13,243 nt of DNA from Flavobacterium psychrophilum (GTDB taxonomy: Bacteria; Bacteroidota; Bacteroidia; Flavobacteriales; Flavobacteriaceae), in assembly GCA_945869365.1 (NCBI GenBank), contig CAMBOW010000057.1:1-13243 (forward strand). The letters are read 5' to 3'. Each line of letters begins with the position of its first letter. Position 1 is the stretch's first letter. Position numbers and translations under genes: made by a program. Shown one piece after another: positions 1-6,682 of the stretch. Under the pieces are notes generated by a model. That model saw only the letters and a list, made by a program, of their open reading frames with translations, searched no databases and was not told where the DNA came from.

Positions 1-680
1 TTCAGCAACGCGCAGAAGTAGACGAACGCGTATTGGTGACCACCTTGACCAAACGCATGGCCGAAGAATTGGCCAAATATTTAACCAAAGTGAGCATTCG
101 CTGCCGGTACATTCACTCCGAAGTAGACACCTTGGAACGCATCGAAATCATGCAAGACTTACGTAAAGGAATATTTGATGTATTGATTGGGGTGAATTTA
201 TTGCGCGAAGGATTGGATTTGCCAGAAGTTTCTCTGGTGGCCATTTTGGATGCCGACAAAGAGGGCTTTTTGCGCAGCCACCGCTCGTTAACGCAAACTA
301 TTGGCCGAGCCGCTCGTAACCTGAATGGAAAAGCGATATTGTATGCCGATAAAATTACGGTGAGCATGCAAAAAACCATGGACGAAACCACCTACCGCCG
401 GAACAAGCAAATACAATTCAATACCGATCACGGGCTAGTTCCCCAAGCCCTGTCTAAGAAAATAGAAAGTGCATTTACCAAACACCCGCTTGTGGATGCC
501 GAATTGGGCTGGGAAACAACAAAAGTAGCCGAACCAGCAGTGGAATACCTAACTAAAGCAGAGGTAGATAAACGCATCCGCGAAAAACGCAAAGCCATGG
601 AGAAAGCGGCCAAAGAATTGGATTTTATGCAAGCAGCGAAATATCGGGATGAGATTAGTGCCTTACAAAAACAACTGTAA
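1..680 (+). CDS. uvrB: UvrABC excinuclease subunit B, C-terminal part (5' end outside window)
   Basis: This is the last 225 residues of UvrB, the DNA-damage-verifying helicase-like subunit of cytoplasmic nucleotide excision repair. The frame is open from base 3 with no start in the window; the gene continues to the left. What is visible is the second RecA-like domain. It has the typical UvrB blocks [48 protein letters not shown] and helicase motif [11 protein letters not shown] (about residues 98-106 of the visible part). A linker follows, then the C-terminal UVR helical hairpin (about 180-225, ending [15 protein letters not shown]), the part known in this family to contact UvrC. The N-terminal ATPase motif and beta-hairpin are outside the window. 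The stop codon (678-680) directly abuts the ATG of the next gene, so translation is probably coupled. The family call is essentially certain. Confidence 0.97.
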   Translation, partial: QQRAEVDERVLVTTLTKRMAEELAKYLTKVSIRCRYIHSEVDTLERIEIMQDLRKGIFDVLIGVNLLREGLDLPEVSLVAILDADKEGFLRSHRSLTQTIGRAARNLNGKAILYADKITVSMQKTMDETTYRRNKQIQFNTDHGLVPQALSKKIESAFTKHPLVDAELGWETTKVAEPAVEYLTKAEVDKRIREKRKAMEKAAKELDFMQAAKYRDEISALQKQL

Positions 681-1481
681 ATGAAATTAAACCTTTGCTT
701 TTACTTCTTGTTTTGTGCTAGTTTTATTAATGCCTTTGCGCAATCCAATACCGTTTCCAAAAACGTATCGACTATAATGCTTGCCGACAGTGTTCATCAT
801 ACCCATCGTAAAATTTGGATTTATACGCCAGCGAACTATGCGCAAAGTAAAAAACGCTATCCGGTATTGTACGTTCATGATGCACAAAATCTATTTGACG
901 CCCAAACTTCTTATGCCGGTGAATGGAACATCGACGAGAAACTCGATAGCCTGAACGCCCAAGTTATTGTAGTGGGCGTCGAACACGGCAACGAAAAACG
1001 TCTCGAGGAACTCACGCCCTACAAAAACGAACAATACGGTGGCGGTCAAGCAGCGGCCTATTTGGACTTTATCATCCACACCTTAAAACCGGAAATTGAT
1101 AAAAAATACAGAACCAAACAAGATCCAAAAAACACCTGCATCTTAGGCAGTTCCTTGGGTGGATTGGTCTCATTGTATGCGGTAATGAAATACCCAGCTG
1201 TGTTTGGTAAAGCCGGTGTATTTTCTCCTTCTTTGTGGTTTTCGGAGCAAATCTTTACCGACTTCAAGGCACTACCCGAATTTAAAGCCAAAGTGTACTT
1301 GCTTTGCGGCGATAAAGAAAGTGAAAATATGGTGCGCGACATCAAACGAATGGAGTATGCCATAAACGAAAAACGCTGTTATTGTTTGCACCTCAACAAA
1401 CTCAAGATCGTGCCCGGTGGCCAGCACAACGAAAAATTATGGCGCGATGCATTTGTAAAAGCCTACCTTTGGCTCCTCTAA
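681..1481 (+). CDS. Secreted alpha/beta-hydrolase, putative esterase (esterase D / Fes-like family)
   Basis: A 266-residue protein with an N-terminal Sec signal peptide (hydrophobic residues 3-20, likely cleaved near AFAQS), so probably periplasmic or exported. The mature part resembles the putative esterase family (PF00756) that includes enterochelin-esterase-like and S-formylglutathione-hydrolase-like enzymes. The block YPVLYVHDAQNLFD (60-73) is typical. The nucleophile elbow is GSSLGG (156-161), giving Ser158 as the likely nucleophile. Asp211 in LLCGDKES is the likely acid and His249 in GGQHNEKLW the likely base, so the triad looks complete. The natural substrate cannot be read from the sequence; no siderophore genes are nearby. 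The ATG lies on the base after the uvrB stop, which suggests cotranscription and coupled translation with a DNA repair gene. That arrangement may reflect compact packing rather than shared function. Confidence 0.88.
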   Translation: MKLNLCFYFLFCASFINAFAQSNTVSKNVSTIMLADSVHHTHRKIWIYTPANYAQSKKRYPVLYVHDAQNLFDAQTSYAGEWNIDEKLDSLNAQVIVVGVEHGNEKRLEELTPYKNEQYGGGQAAAYLDFIIHTLKPEIDKKYRTKQDPKNTCILGSSLGGLVSLYAVMKYPAVFGKAGVFSPSLWFSEQIFTDFKALPEFKAKVYLLCGDKESENMVRDIKRMEYAINEKRCYCLHLNKLKIVPGGQHNEKLWRDAFVKAYLWLL

Positions 1482-1495
1482 TTAATACTGACGCC

Positions 1496-1540
1496 AACTC
1501 AAAACTCAAAACTCATAATTCATAACTCCTAACTAAAAAC
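1496..1540 (+). repeat. Tandem heptamer array, about 6.4 copies, upstream of the DUF1456 gene
   Basis: The stretch divides cleanly into 7-base units: AACTCAA, AACTCAA, AACTCAT, AATTCAT, AACTCCT, AACTAAA, then a partial AAC. The consensus is AACTCAW. It fills most of the 61-base gap between the esterase stop and the GTG start of the next gene and ends two bases before that GTG. It therefore takes the place where a leader and ribosome binding site would be expected. The period is not a multiple of three, but the array is noncoding, so copy changes would alter leader length or spacing rather than reading frame. The repeat is read directly from the sequence; any regulatory role is inference. Confidence 0.85.
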
Positions 1541-1542
1541 CT

Positions 1543-2007
1543 GTGAACAACAACGATATTTTCAAAAAACTGCGCGTGGCCTTGATGCTGCGTGACGATC
1601 AAATTATTGAGATCATGGCTTTGGTTGATTTTAGAATGTCCAAAGGCGAAATTGGCAACCTCTTTCGCAACGCCGACCACGCCGACTTTATGGAATGCGG
1701 CGACCAAGTGTTACGCAATTTCTTAAATGGTTTGGTTATTCATTTGCGCGGTACCAAAGAAAATCCAAAAAACCCCAACGAAGTTTTGGCCCAACACAAA
1801 GCTGAGATTCCGGTGAAAGCCAATTTTGCTACGAGAGCCGAATTCAAGCCGAGTCCCAAAACCGATCCTAAAAAATCATATGGTAATGCCAAATCAAGTG
1901 GCGTAAAAAAAGCTTCCAATCCCAAGTCCCGCGAAAAGAAGCCCGTAGCTAAAATACAAGTGGTTGAAAAAGTAAGATTCAACAACGGTAAAAACAAAAA
2001 GTCCTGA
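1543..2007 (+). CDS. DUF1456 family protein with lysine-rich C-terminal tail
   Basis: A 154-residue cytoplasmic protein of unknown function. Residues 1-70 match the DUF1456 domain: NNDIFKKLRVALMLRDDQI, then LVDFRMSKGEIGNLFRNADH, then ECGDQVLRNFLNGLVIHLRG. As I recall it, E. coli YehS has two such domains in about 156 residues. Here only one is followed by a strongly basic, low-complexity tail (about 92-154, rich in Lys, Ser, Pro and Asn), which could bind nucleic acid or acidic partners, though that is inference. The start is GTG at 1543: an in-frame TAA at 1534-1536 rules out a longer form, and the family normally begins at MNNNDIFKKL. No Shine-Dalgarno sequence is visible; the heptamer array lies directly upstream. 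The TGA stop sits inside the terminator stem. It probably belongs to the same transcription unit as uvrB and the esterase. Confidence 0.88.
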   Translation: MNNNDIFKKLRVALMLRDDQIIEIMALVDFRMSKGEIGNLFRNADHADFMECGDQVLRNFLNGLVIHLRGTKENPKNPNEVLAQHKAEIPVKANFATRAEFKPSPKTDPKKSYGNAKSSGVKKASNPKSREKKPVAKIQVVEKVRFNNGKNKKS

Positions 2008-2024
2008 TTGCTCAGGACTTTTTT
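1996..2024. terminator. Bidirectional rho-independent terminator between the DUF1456 gene and sucC
   Basis: A perfect 8-bp stem, AGTCCTGA (2000-2007) and TCAGGACT (2012-2019), has a 4-base loop. It is flanked by an A run on the left (1996-2000) and a T run on the right (2019-2024), so the stem can extend to about 12 pairs. Read on either strand the hairpin is followed by a U tract, so it can end both the + strand uvrB-esterase-DUF1456 unit and the - strand sucC transcript. The TGA stop of the DUF1456 gene (2005-2007) lies inside the left arm. Confidence 0.92.
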
Positions 2025-2044
2025 ATTTGTATAAAAGGTAATTA

Positions 2045-3241
2045 TTAGCCTTGTAATGCTTTTTGTACTTGATCGGCCGCTTCTTGGAATTCTACTGCAG
2101 ATAAGATTGGCATCCCAGAATTGTCAATTAATTCTTTGGCAATCTCGGCATTGGTTCCTTGCAAACGCACGATGATTGGCACTTTGATGGCGTCTCCCAT
2201 ATTTACATAGGCATCAACTACTCCTTGAGCAACTCGGTCGCAACGTACAATTCCACCAAAAATATTGATCAAAATCGCTTTTACATTCGGATCTTTCAAA
2301 ATGATGCGGAAAGCCAATTCCACACGTTTCGCATCGGCTGTACCTCCTACGTCCAAGAAATTCGCAGGTTCAAAACCAGCGTATTTAATCAAATCCATGG
2401 TAGCCATTGCCAATCCGGCTCCGTTTACCATACACCCTACAGTTCCGTCTAAATCAACGTAATTTAAACCGGCCTCTTTGGCTTCTACTTCAATCGGATT
2501 CTCTTCCCGTACATCGCGCATTTCAGCATATTTTGGGTGACGGTATAAGGCGTTGTCGTCCAAATTTACTTTGGCATCCACCGCAATAATTTTATTGTCT
2601 GATGTTTTTAATACCGGATTGATTTCAAACATGGTCGCATCGCAACCAATGTAAGCGTTATATAATGCGGGAACAAACTGGGTCATTTCTTTAAATGCTG
2701 CGCCAGACAAACCTAAATTAAAGGCAATTCTTCGGGCTTGAAACCCTTGTAATCCTACATTAGGATCAATTTCTTCTGTGAAAATAAGGTGTGGTGTTTT
2801 CTCGGCCACTTCTTCGATATCCATTCCGCCTTCGGTAGAATACATGATCATGTTGCGTCCTATTCCGCGGTTTAATAATACCGACATATAAAATTCTGAA
2901 GTTTCACTTTCTCCGGGATAATACACATCTTCGGCGACCAAAACTTTGTGTACTTTTTTACCTTCGGCCGAGGTTTGTGGCGTAATCAACTGCATACCAA
3001 TAATTTGCTCCGCTATTTCTTCTACCTGTTGCAGGTTTTTGGCTAATTTTACACCGCCTCCTTTTCCGCGACCTCCTGCATGCACTTGGGCTTTAATCAC
3101 GTGCCAACCGGTTCCGGTTTCGGCAGTAAGTTGTTTGGCTGCAGCAACCGCTTCTTGTGGATTATTGGCCACATAGCCGCGTTGTACTTTTACGCCATAG
3201 CTTGATAAAATTTCTTTTCCTTGGTATTCGTGTATATCCAT
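2045..3241 (-). CDS. sucC: Succinyl-CoA synthetase (ADP/GDP-forming) beta subunit
   Basis: A 398-residue protein of normal full length for SucC. With the alpha subunit SucD it interconverts succinyl-CoA and succinate with substrate-level phosphorylation in the TCA cycle. The start MDIHEYQGKEIL is the family signature. An ATP-grasp domain follows, with the nucleotide-binding segment VIKAQVHAGGRGKGGGVKLA (48-67) and the metal-binding region EINPV (206-210) plus VDAKVNLDDNALYRHP (221-236). The C-terminal CoA-ligase-like domain has NGAGLAMATMD (273-283), FLDVGGTA (295-302) and NIFGGIVRCD (326-335). The sucD gene is not adjacent; sucC appears to be transcribed alone, with its own promoter candidate upstream and the shared terminator downstream. 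Nucleotide preference (ATP or GTP) cannot be settled from the sequence. Confidence 0.97.
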   Translation of the reverse strand: MDIHEYQGKEILSSYGVKVQRGYVANNPQEAVAAAKQLTAETGTGWHVIKAQVHAGGRGKGGGVKLAKNLQQVEEIAEQIIGMQLITPQTSAEGKKVHKVLVAEDVYYPGESETSEFYMSVLLNRGIGRNMIMYSTEGGMDIEEVAEKTPHLIFTEEIDPNVGLQGFQARRIAFNLGLSGAAFKEMTQFVPALYNAYIGCDATMFEINPVLKTSDNKIIAVDAKVNLDDNALYRHPKYAEMRDVREENPIEVEAKEAGLNYVDLDGTVGCMVNGAGLAMATMDLIKYAGFEPANFLDVGGTADAKRVELAFRIILKDPNVKAILINIFGGIVRCDRVAQGVVDAYVNMGDAIKVPIIVRLQGTNAEIAKELIDNSGMPILSAVEFQEAADQVQKALQG

Positions 3242-3274
3242 AATGCAGTTAAATTTGACTTTTAAAAAGTGTCA

Positions 3275-3310
3275 CAAAAATAATAATTTCCAGTAAACGA
3301 ACGGCAGCAA
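3275..3310 (-). promoter_or_regulatory. Candidate sucC promoter (Bacteroidota type)
   Basis: On the - strand TATTTTTG (3282 down to 3275) matches the Bacteroidota -7 consensus TAnnTTTG exactly. A TTG that could act as the -33 element lies at 3310-3308, but the spacer is 25 bases, slightly longer than the usual 17-23. Transcription would start near 3270, leaving about 30 bases of A/T-rich leader before the sucC ATG (3241). The -7 box is the stronger half of the evidence. Confidence 0.5.
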
Positions 3311-3367
3311 ATTGCGATTTTTATTTGCGAATTAACCGAATAAAAACAGGGGTAAAATGTTGCATTT

Positions 3368-3400
3368 TTGGAAAGAAAAAAAAGAAAAAATATATCTTTG
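3368..3400 (+). promoter_or_regulatory. Candidate promoter of the lipoprotein gene, possibly giving a leaderless mRNA
   Basis: TATCTTTG (3393-3400) is a perfect TAnnTTTG -7 element, preceded by TTG at 3368-3370 with a 22-base spacer, within the normal range. The ATG of the lipoprotein gene begins at 3405, only four bases after the -7 box. If transcription starts at the usual distance, it would begin at or within a few bases of the ATG. There is no room for a ribosome binding site. Confidence 0.6.
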
Positions 3401-3404
3401 AACC

Positions 3405-3830
3405 ATGAAAAAAATTACCGTTTTACTTCTACTATACAGTTTGTTTTTTACTTCGTCCTGCCAAGAATCGAGGGTCTCTAGCTCCTCATTCTCTGCTGAA
3501 CAACTTACAGGAAAATGGAGCATTGTTCAGGTATTGGCAGGGTTTAGCAGCTTTATTCAAGAATACCCACGCAACACCATTGAATGGGATTTTGATACCA
3601 CTGCTCAAACCGTTAGCATTCAAAACAATTCTACTAATGCAGCCGACCGCTATATTTTTGAAAACGGAACTTATCCCTATGTCTTGACTCCCAACTCCTC
3701 AAGTGAAGTAAACTGTTTTTATACTATAACAGTAGGAGATGTAAATTTTGGCTGTTGCTACCTCTCAAATGGAGCTCTCAATTTTAGTTCTATTTACTTA
3801 GACGGCGACTATGTGAAATTAGTCCGTTAA
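3405..3830 (+). CDS. Small secreted lipoprotein, possibly lipocalin-like
   Basis: A 141-residue protein starting MKK plus a hydrophobic stretch (4-15) that ends at TSSC, giving Cys19 as the likely lipidated residue of a signal-peptidase-II site. The lipobox is loose (Thr at -3) but acceptable for this phylum. The mature part begins with a Ser-rich linker, then LTGKWSIVQVLAG (34-46). This Leu-x-Gly-x-Trp opening is common to small lipocalin-like beta-barrel lipoproteins of Bacteroidota. Beta-rich sequence continues to the end (SSIYLDGDYVKLV). Cys104, Cys117 and Cys118 could form a disulfide. No catalytic motif is visible and I do not recognise a named family. It stands alone or leads into the alkaline phosphatase gene 64 bases downstream. 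The fold suggestion is inference; the lipoprotein call is firmer. Confidence 0.7.
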   Translation: MKKITVLLLLYSLFFTSSCQESRVSSSSFSAEQLTGKWSIVQVLAGFSSFIQEYPRNTIEWDFDTTAQTVSIQNNSTNAADRYIFENGTYPYVLTPNSSSEVNCFYTITVGDVNFGCCYLSNGALNFSSIYLDGDYVKLVR

Positions 3831-3894
3831 ACAACGATTTCTTAACCTTCCTAGTCATTACAAATACTACATTTGACTTTTCAATATATTTACT

Positions 3895-5313
3895 ATGAAC
3901 AGAAGACGATTTTTTAAGAATGGGTCACTGGTCGCTCTAGGTAGCGCCTTGATAAATCCGTTTCAAAGCACGGCTGAAACTTTAGATTTTAGCTCCACAT
4001 TCAAAAATAAAAAAGCCAAAAACATTATTTTCCTCGTGAGCGACGGCATGAGTTCGGGCACCTTGAATATGGCCGATCTATACCTAAATCGCACCTATGG
4101 CAAAGGAAGCAATTGGTTGCAACTCTATACAGACAACAAAGTGACTCGAGCTTTGATGGATACCGCATCGGCAAACTCGATTGTTACCGATTCGGCGGCG
4201 GGAAGTTCTGCTTGGGGAGGCGGAGTTCGGGTGCCTAACGGATCACTCAACGTGAGTGCCTCGGGCGAAAACTTTTTACCGATTTGGCAAAAGTTTAAAA
4301 AAGCGGGCAAAAAAGCCGGTTGTGTAACGACGGTTCCCATTACACATGCTACGCCTGCAGGTTTTTGCGTAAATACGGCGAGTAGAAATAGCCAGCAGGA
4401 AATTGCCGAAATGTACTTGCAACTTGGATTTGATGTATTGATGGGTGGTGGAAATGCTTATTTTTCGGCGACCAAACGAAAAGACCAGAAAGACCTGTAT
4501 GCAGCCTATGCGGCTAAAGGCTATCAAGTAGTTCAAGAGAAAGCCGGCTTAGAAAATTGCACCAATGCAAAACCAATTTTAGGCATTTTTGATCAAGATG
4601 CTTTGCCCTATTATGTAGACCGGAACCAGGACGCAGCATTGCAGCAAAAAATTCCAACATTGGCCGAAATGGCACAAAAAGCAATCGACAACATGAAAGA
4701 CCACGCCGCTGGTTTTGTGTTGCAAATAGAAAGCGGAAAAGTAGATTGGGCAGCACACGCCAACGATATTGCCGGTTTACTACACGAGCAAATTCAGTTT
4801 GACGAAGCCATCAAAGTGGCGATGGATTTTGCCGAAAAAAACCAAGATACTTTAGTCATTATTACAACCGACCACGGCAATGCCAATCCGGGAGTAATCT
4901 ATGGCAAAGAAGCCAATGCCCAATTTGATAGCATTCAAAAATATACCCAATCCAACGAATGGATTTTAAATGCCATTCATGCTGATTTTTCAACTAGTGG
5001 AATACGTGAATTAGTAGAAAAAGCAAATGGAACTGTACTTACCGAAGAAAACGCCAAATTGCTGTTGGACTTCTATACCGGATTAGAAAAAGAAGACGAC
5101 GGCTTGTACAACTTCAAAAAATTGCCCTTTAAGTCGTTTGCTGAAATGCAGAAAAAAACAAATGCAGTGGGTTGGATTAGTATGGATCACTCGGCCGATT
5201 ATGTAGAATTGGCGGCTTATGGGCCAGGAAGTCATTTGCTCCGTTCGTTTGTAAAAAATACCGATTTACATAACTTGATGCTAGCGGCAGCCGAGGTAGA
5301 AAATAAATTTTAA
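3895..5313 (+). CDS. Alkaline phosphatase, Tat-exported
   Basis: A 472-residue metal-dependent phosphomonoesterase of the classical alkaline phosphatase family (PF00245), which releases phosphate from organic phosphoesters outside the cytoplasm. The N-terminus RRRFFKNGSLVALGSALI looks like a twin-arginine signal, suggesting export of a folded, metal-loaded enzyme. The active-site pieces are all present: Asp50 in IIFLVSDGM, the nucleophile Ser100 in TDSAAG, THATPA at 150-155, Glu279/Asp284/His288 in ESGKVDWAAH, Asp326/His327 in ITTDHGN and His432 in MDHSADYV. So it should be active. The 64-base upstream gap holds no convincing promoter (TATATTTA at 3885-3892 is imperfect and lacks a -33 partner). 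It could therefore be cotranscribed with the lipoprotein gene. No Pho-box is recognisable. The stop codon touches the stop of the oncoming gene. Confidence 0.95.
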   Translation: MNRRRFFKNGSLVALGSALINPFQSTAETLDFSSTFKNKKAKNIIFLVSDGMSSGTLNMADLYLNRTYGKGSNWLQLYTDNKVTRALMDTASANSIVTDSAAGSSAWGGGVRVPNGSLNVSASGENFLPIWQKFKKAGKKAGCVTTVPITHATPAGFCVNTASRNSQQEIAEMYLQLGFDVLMGGGNAYFSATKRKDQKDLYAAYAAKGYQVVQEKAGLENCTNAKPILGIFDQDALPYYVDRNQDAALQQKIPTLAEMAQKAIDNMKDHAAGFVLQIESGKVDWAAHANDIAGLLHEQIQFDEAIKVAMDFAEKNQDTLVIITTDHGNANPGVIYGKEANAQFDSIQKYTQSNEWILNAIHADFSTSGIRELVEKANGTVLTEENAKLLLDFYTGLEKEDDGLYNFKKLPFKSFAEMQKKTNAVGWISMDHSADYVELAAYGPGSHLLRSFVKNTDLHNLMLAAAEVENKF

Positions 5314-5733
5314 TTACTTTTTTTCGATGTAATTTTCGATGTTGTACACCAAAACATAGTTGTTTCGGGTAATGTACAATTGCTTGCGATTGCCTTGTGA
5401 TTTTCGGGTAATGATAGAAATGGTTACCGCATAGCCGTCTTCGTCTTTGCAGGAAAACGGATTCACAGTATTTTCGTCGGATACTTCTTCTTTTTCGTAG
5501 GTGAGGATATCATACCATTGTATTTCTTGTGAATAGATCAGGAATCTATTTCTATTGGTATCTAAGGAAATGACCAACTTTGTCTCTTGCAAATCCGACC
5601 AATTTCCCCACTTTCCATCGCCGTTTTTCTCCATCACACTAAATCCCGTGGTGATGAACTTATAGGTTTGTGCATGGCCCGATCCAAGGGTGAGCAAGAA
5701 TAAAAAAACAGAAAATAGCGCTATTTTTTTCAT
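5314..5733 (-). CDS. Small secreted protein of unknown function
   Basis: A 139-residue protein with a clear Sec signal peptide (MKKIALFSVFLFLLTLGSGHA, cleavage predicted after Ala21). The mature part of about 118 residues looks beta-rich, with notable aromatic and charged patches (NGDGKWGNWSD at 37-47, EIQWYDILTYEKEE at 70-83) and a single Cys95. There is no lipobox, membrane segment or T9SS sorting domain, so a periplasmic location is likely. I recognise no domain. It starts 7 bases after the stop of the FMN oxidoreductase gene and is probably the last gene of that transcript. Its stop codon abuts the alkaline phosphatase stop. The length, signal peptide and packing support a real gene. Confidence 0.75.
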   Translation of the reverse strand: MKKIALFSVFLFLLTLGSGHAQTYKFITTGFSVMEKNGDGKWGNWSDLQETKLVISLDTNRNRFLIYSQEIQWYDILTYEKEEVSDENTVNPFSCKDEDGYAVTISIITRKSQGNRKQLYITRNNYVLVYNIENYIEKK

Positions 5734-5740
5734 GTATAAC

Positions 5741-6682
5741 TTAGTTTAAGCGAGGCAAATGAGTGGTAAGTGCGTTAAATTCGGCAACCATTTCGGAAAT
5801 AATTTGAGCCGCTGGTTGTATCGAATCGATGAGTCCGGCAATTTGACCAATTTCTAATTCGCCTTCAACCAAATCACCCTCAAACATGCCTTTTTTGGCT
5901 CGAGCTCGCCCGAGTTTCTCTTTTAATTCTTCAATCGAGGCACCTTGAGCATATAAAGTTTGTACATCTTGGTAAAATTTATTTTTAATGAGTCGCACCG
6001 GCGCCAATTCTTTCAGGGTTAGCTGGGTTTCTCCTTCATGGGTATCCACGATGCATTGTTTAAAGTTGTCGTGCACCGATGATTCGGTTGCTGCAGCAAA
6101 TCGGCTACCGCATTGCACGCCATCAGCGCCTAACACCATAGCCGCCAACATTCCTGCACCTGTAGCAATTCCGCCTGCAGCAATCACAGGAATTTGTACC
6201 GACTTGCGTACCATCGGAATCAAGGTAAAGGTGGTCGATTCTTCTCGTCCATTGTGCCCACCGGCCTCAAAACCTTCGGCCACCACGGCATCAACTCCTG
6301 CTTCTTGGGCTTTTAATGCAAATTTACTGCTGCTCACTACATGCACCACGATAATGCCCTGCGCTTTGAGGTTAGCCGTCCAAGTTTTGGGATTTCCGGC
6401 TGAAGTGAATATAATTTTTACGCCTTCGTCGATGCAGATTTGGATAATTTCTTCGACGTTTGGATACAACATCGGAATGTTCACGCCAAACGGTTTTGCC
6501 GTAGCTTGTTTGCATTTTTGAATGTGTTCACGCAACACCTCGGGATACATCGATCCGGCTCCAATGAGCCCTAATCCACCGGCATTACTCACTGCACTGG
6601 CCAATTTGTAACCGCTGGCCCAAATCATGCCACCTTGAATAATAGGGTATTGAATCCCAAAAAGTTGCGTAATGCGGTTCAT
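5741..6682 (-). CDS. FMN-dependent nitronate monooxygenase / FabK-like enoyl reductase family protein
   Basis: A 313-residue TIM-barrel flavoprotein of the 2-nitropropane dioxygenase family (PF03060). Visible motifs are YPIIQGGMIWASG (12-24), SNAGGLGLIGAG (32-43), the active-site AEGFEAGGHNG (135-145, with His143), the FMN phosphate-binding VIAAGGIATGAG (166-177) and DGVQCGSRFAAATES (187-201). The family oxidises nitronates (nitronate monooxygenase) or reduces enoyl-ACP (FabK). The EGxEAGGHxG block, the phosphate-binding loop and the C-terminal EIGQIAGLI resemble FabK strongly, so an enoyl-ACP reductase role cannot be excluded. The ATG overlaps the protease stop by one base (TAATG), implying translational coupling. 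The small secreted protein gene follows after 7 bases. The family is sure; the substrate is not. Confidence 0.9.
   Translation of the reverse strand: MNRITQLFGIQYPIIQGGMIWASGYKLASAVSNAGGLGLIGAGSMYPEVLREHIQKCKQATAKPFGVNIPMLYPNVEEIIQICIDEGVKIIFTSAGNPKTWTANLKAQGIIVVHVVSSSKFALKAQEAGVDAVVAEGFEAGGHNGREESTTFTLIPMVRKSVQIPVIAAGGIATGAGMLAAMVLGADGVQCGSRFAAATESSVHDNFKQCIVDTHEGETQLTLKELAPVRLIKNKFYQDVQTLYAQGASIEELKEKLGRARAKKGMFEGDLVEGELEIGQIAGLIDSIQPAAQIISEMVAEFNALTTHLPRLN

Noticed and set aside
3885..3892. TATATTTA just before the alkaline phosphatase ATG as a -7 element
   Set aside because: The final G is missing and there is no TTG at the right distance upstream; the TTTG at 3872-3875 is only nine bases away.
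5321..5342. Direct repeat TTTTCGATGT at 5321-5330 and 5333-5342
   Set aside because: It lies inside the coding end of the small secreted protein and encodes the similar stretches IEN and IEK; two copies only, with no sign of function.
5988..6521. A 177-codon open frame on the + strand opposite the FMN oxidoreductase gene
   Set aside because: It is a shadow of a strongly conserved gene on the other strand, with a biased Ala/Pro/Thr/Ser composition, no leader and no recognisable domain.
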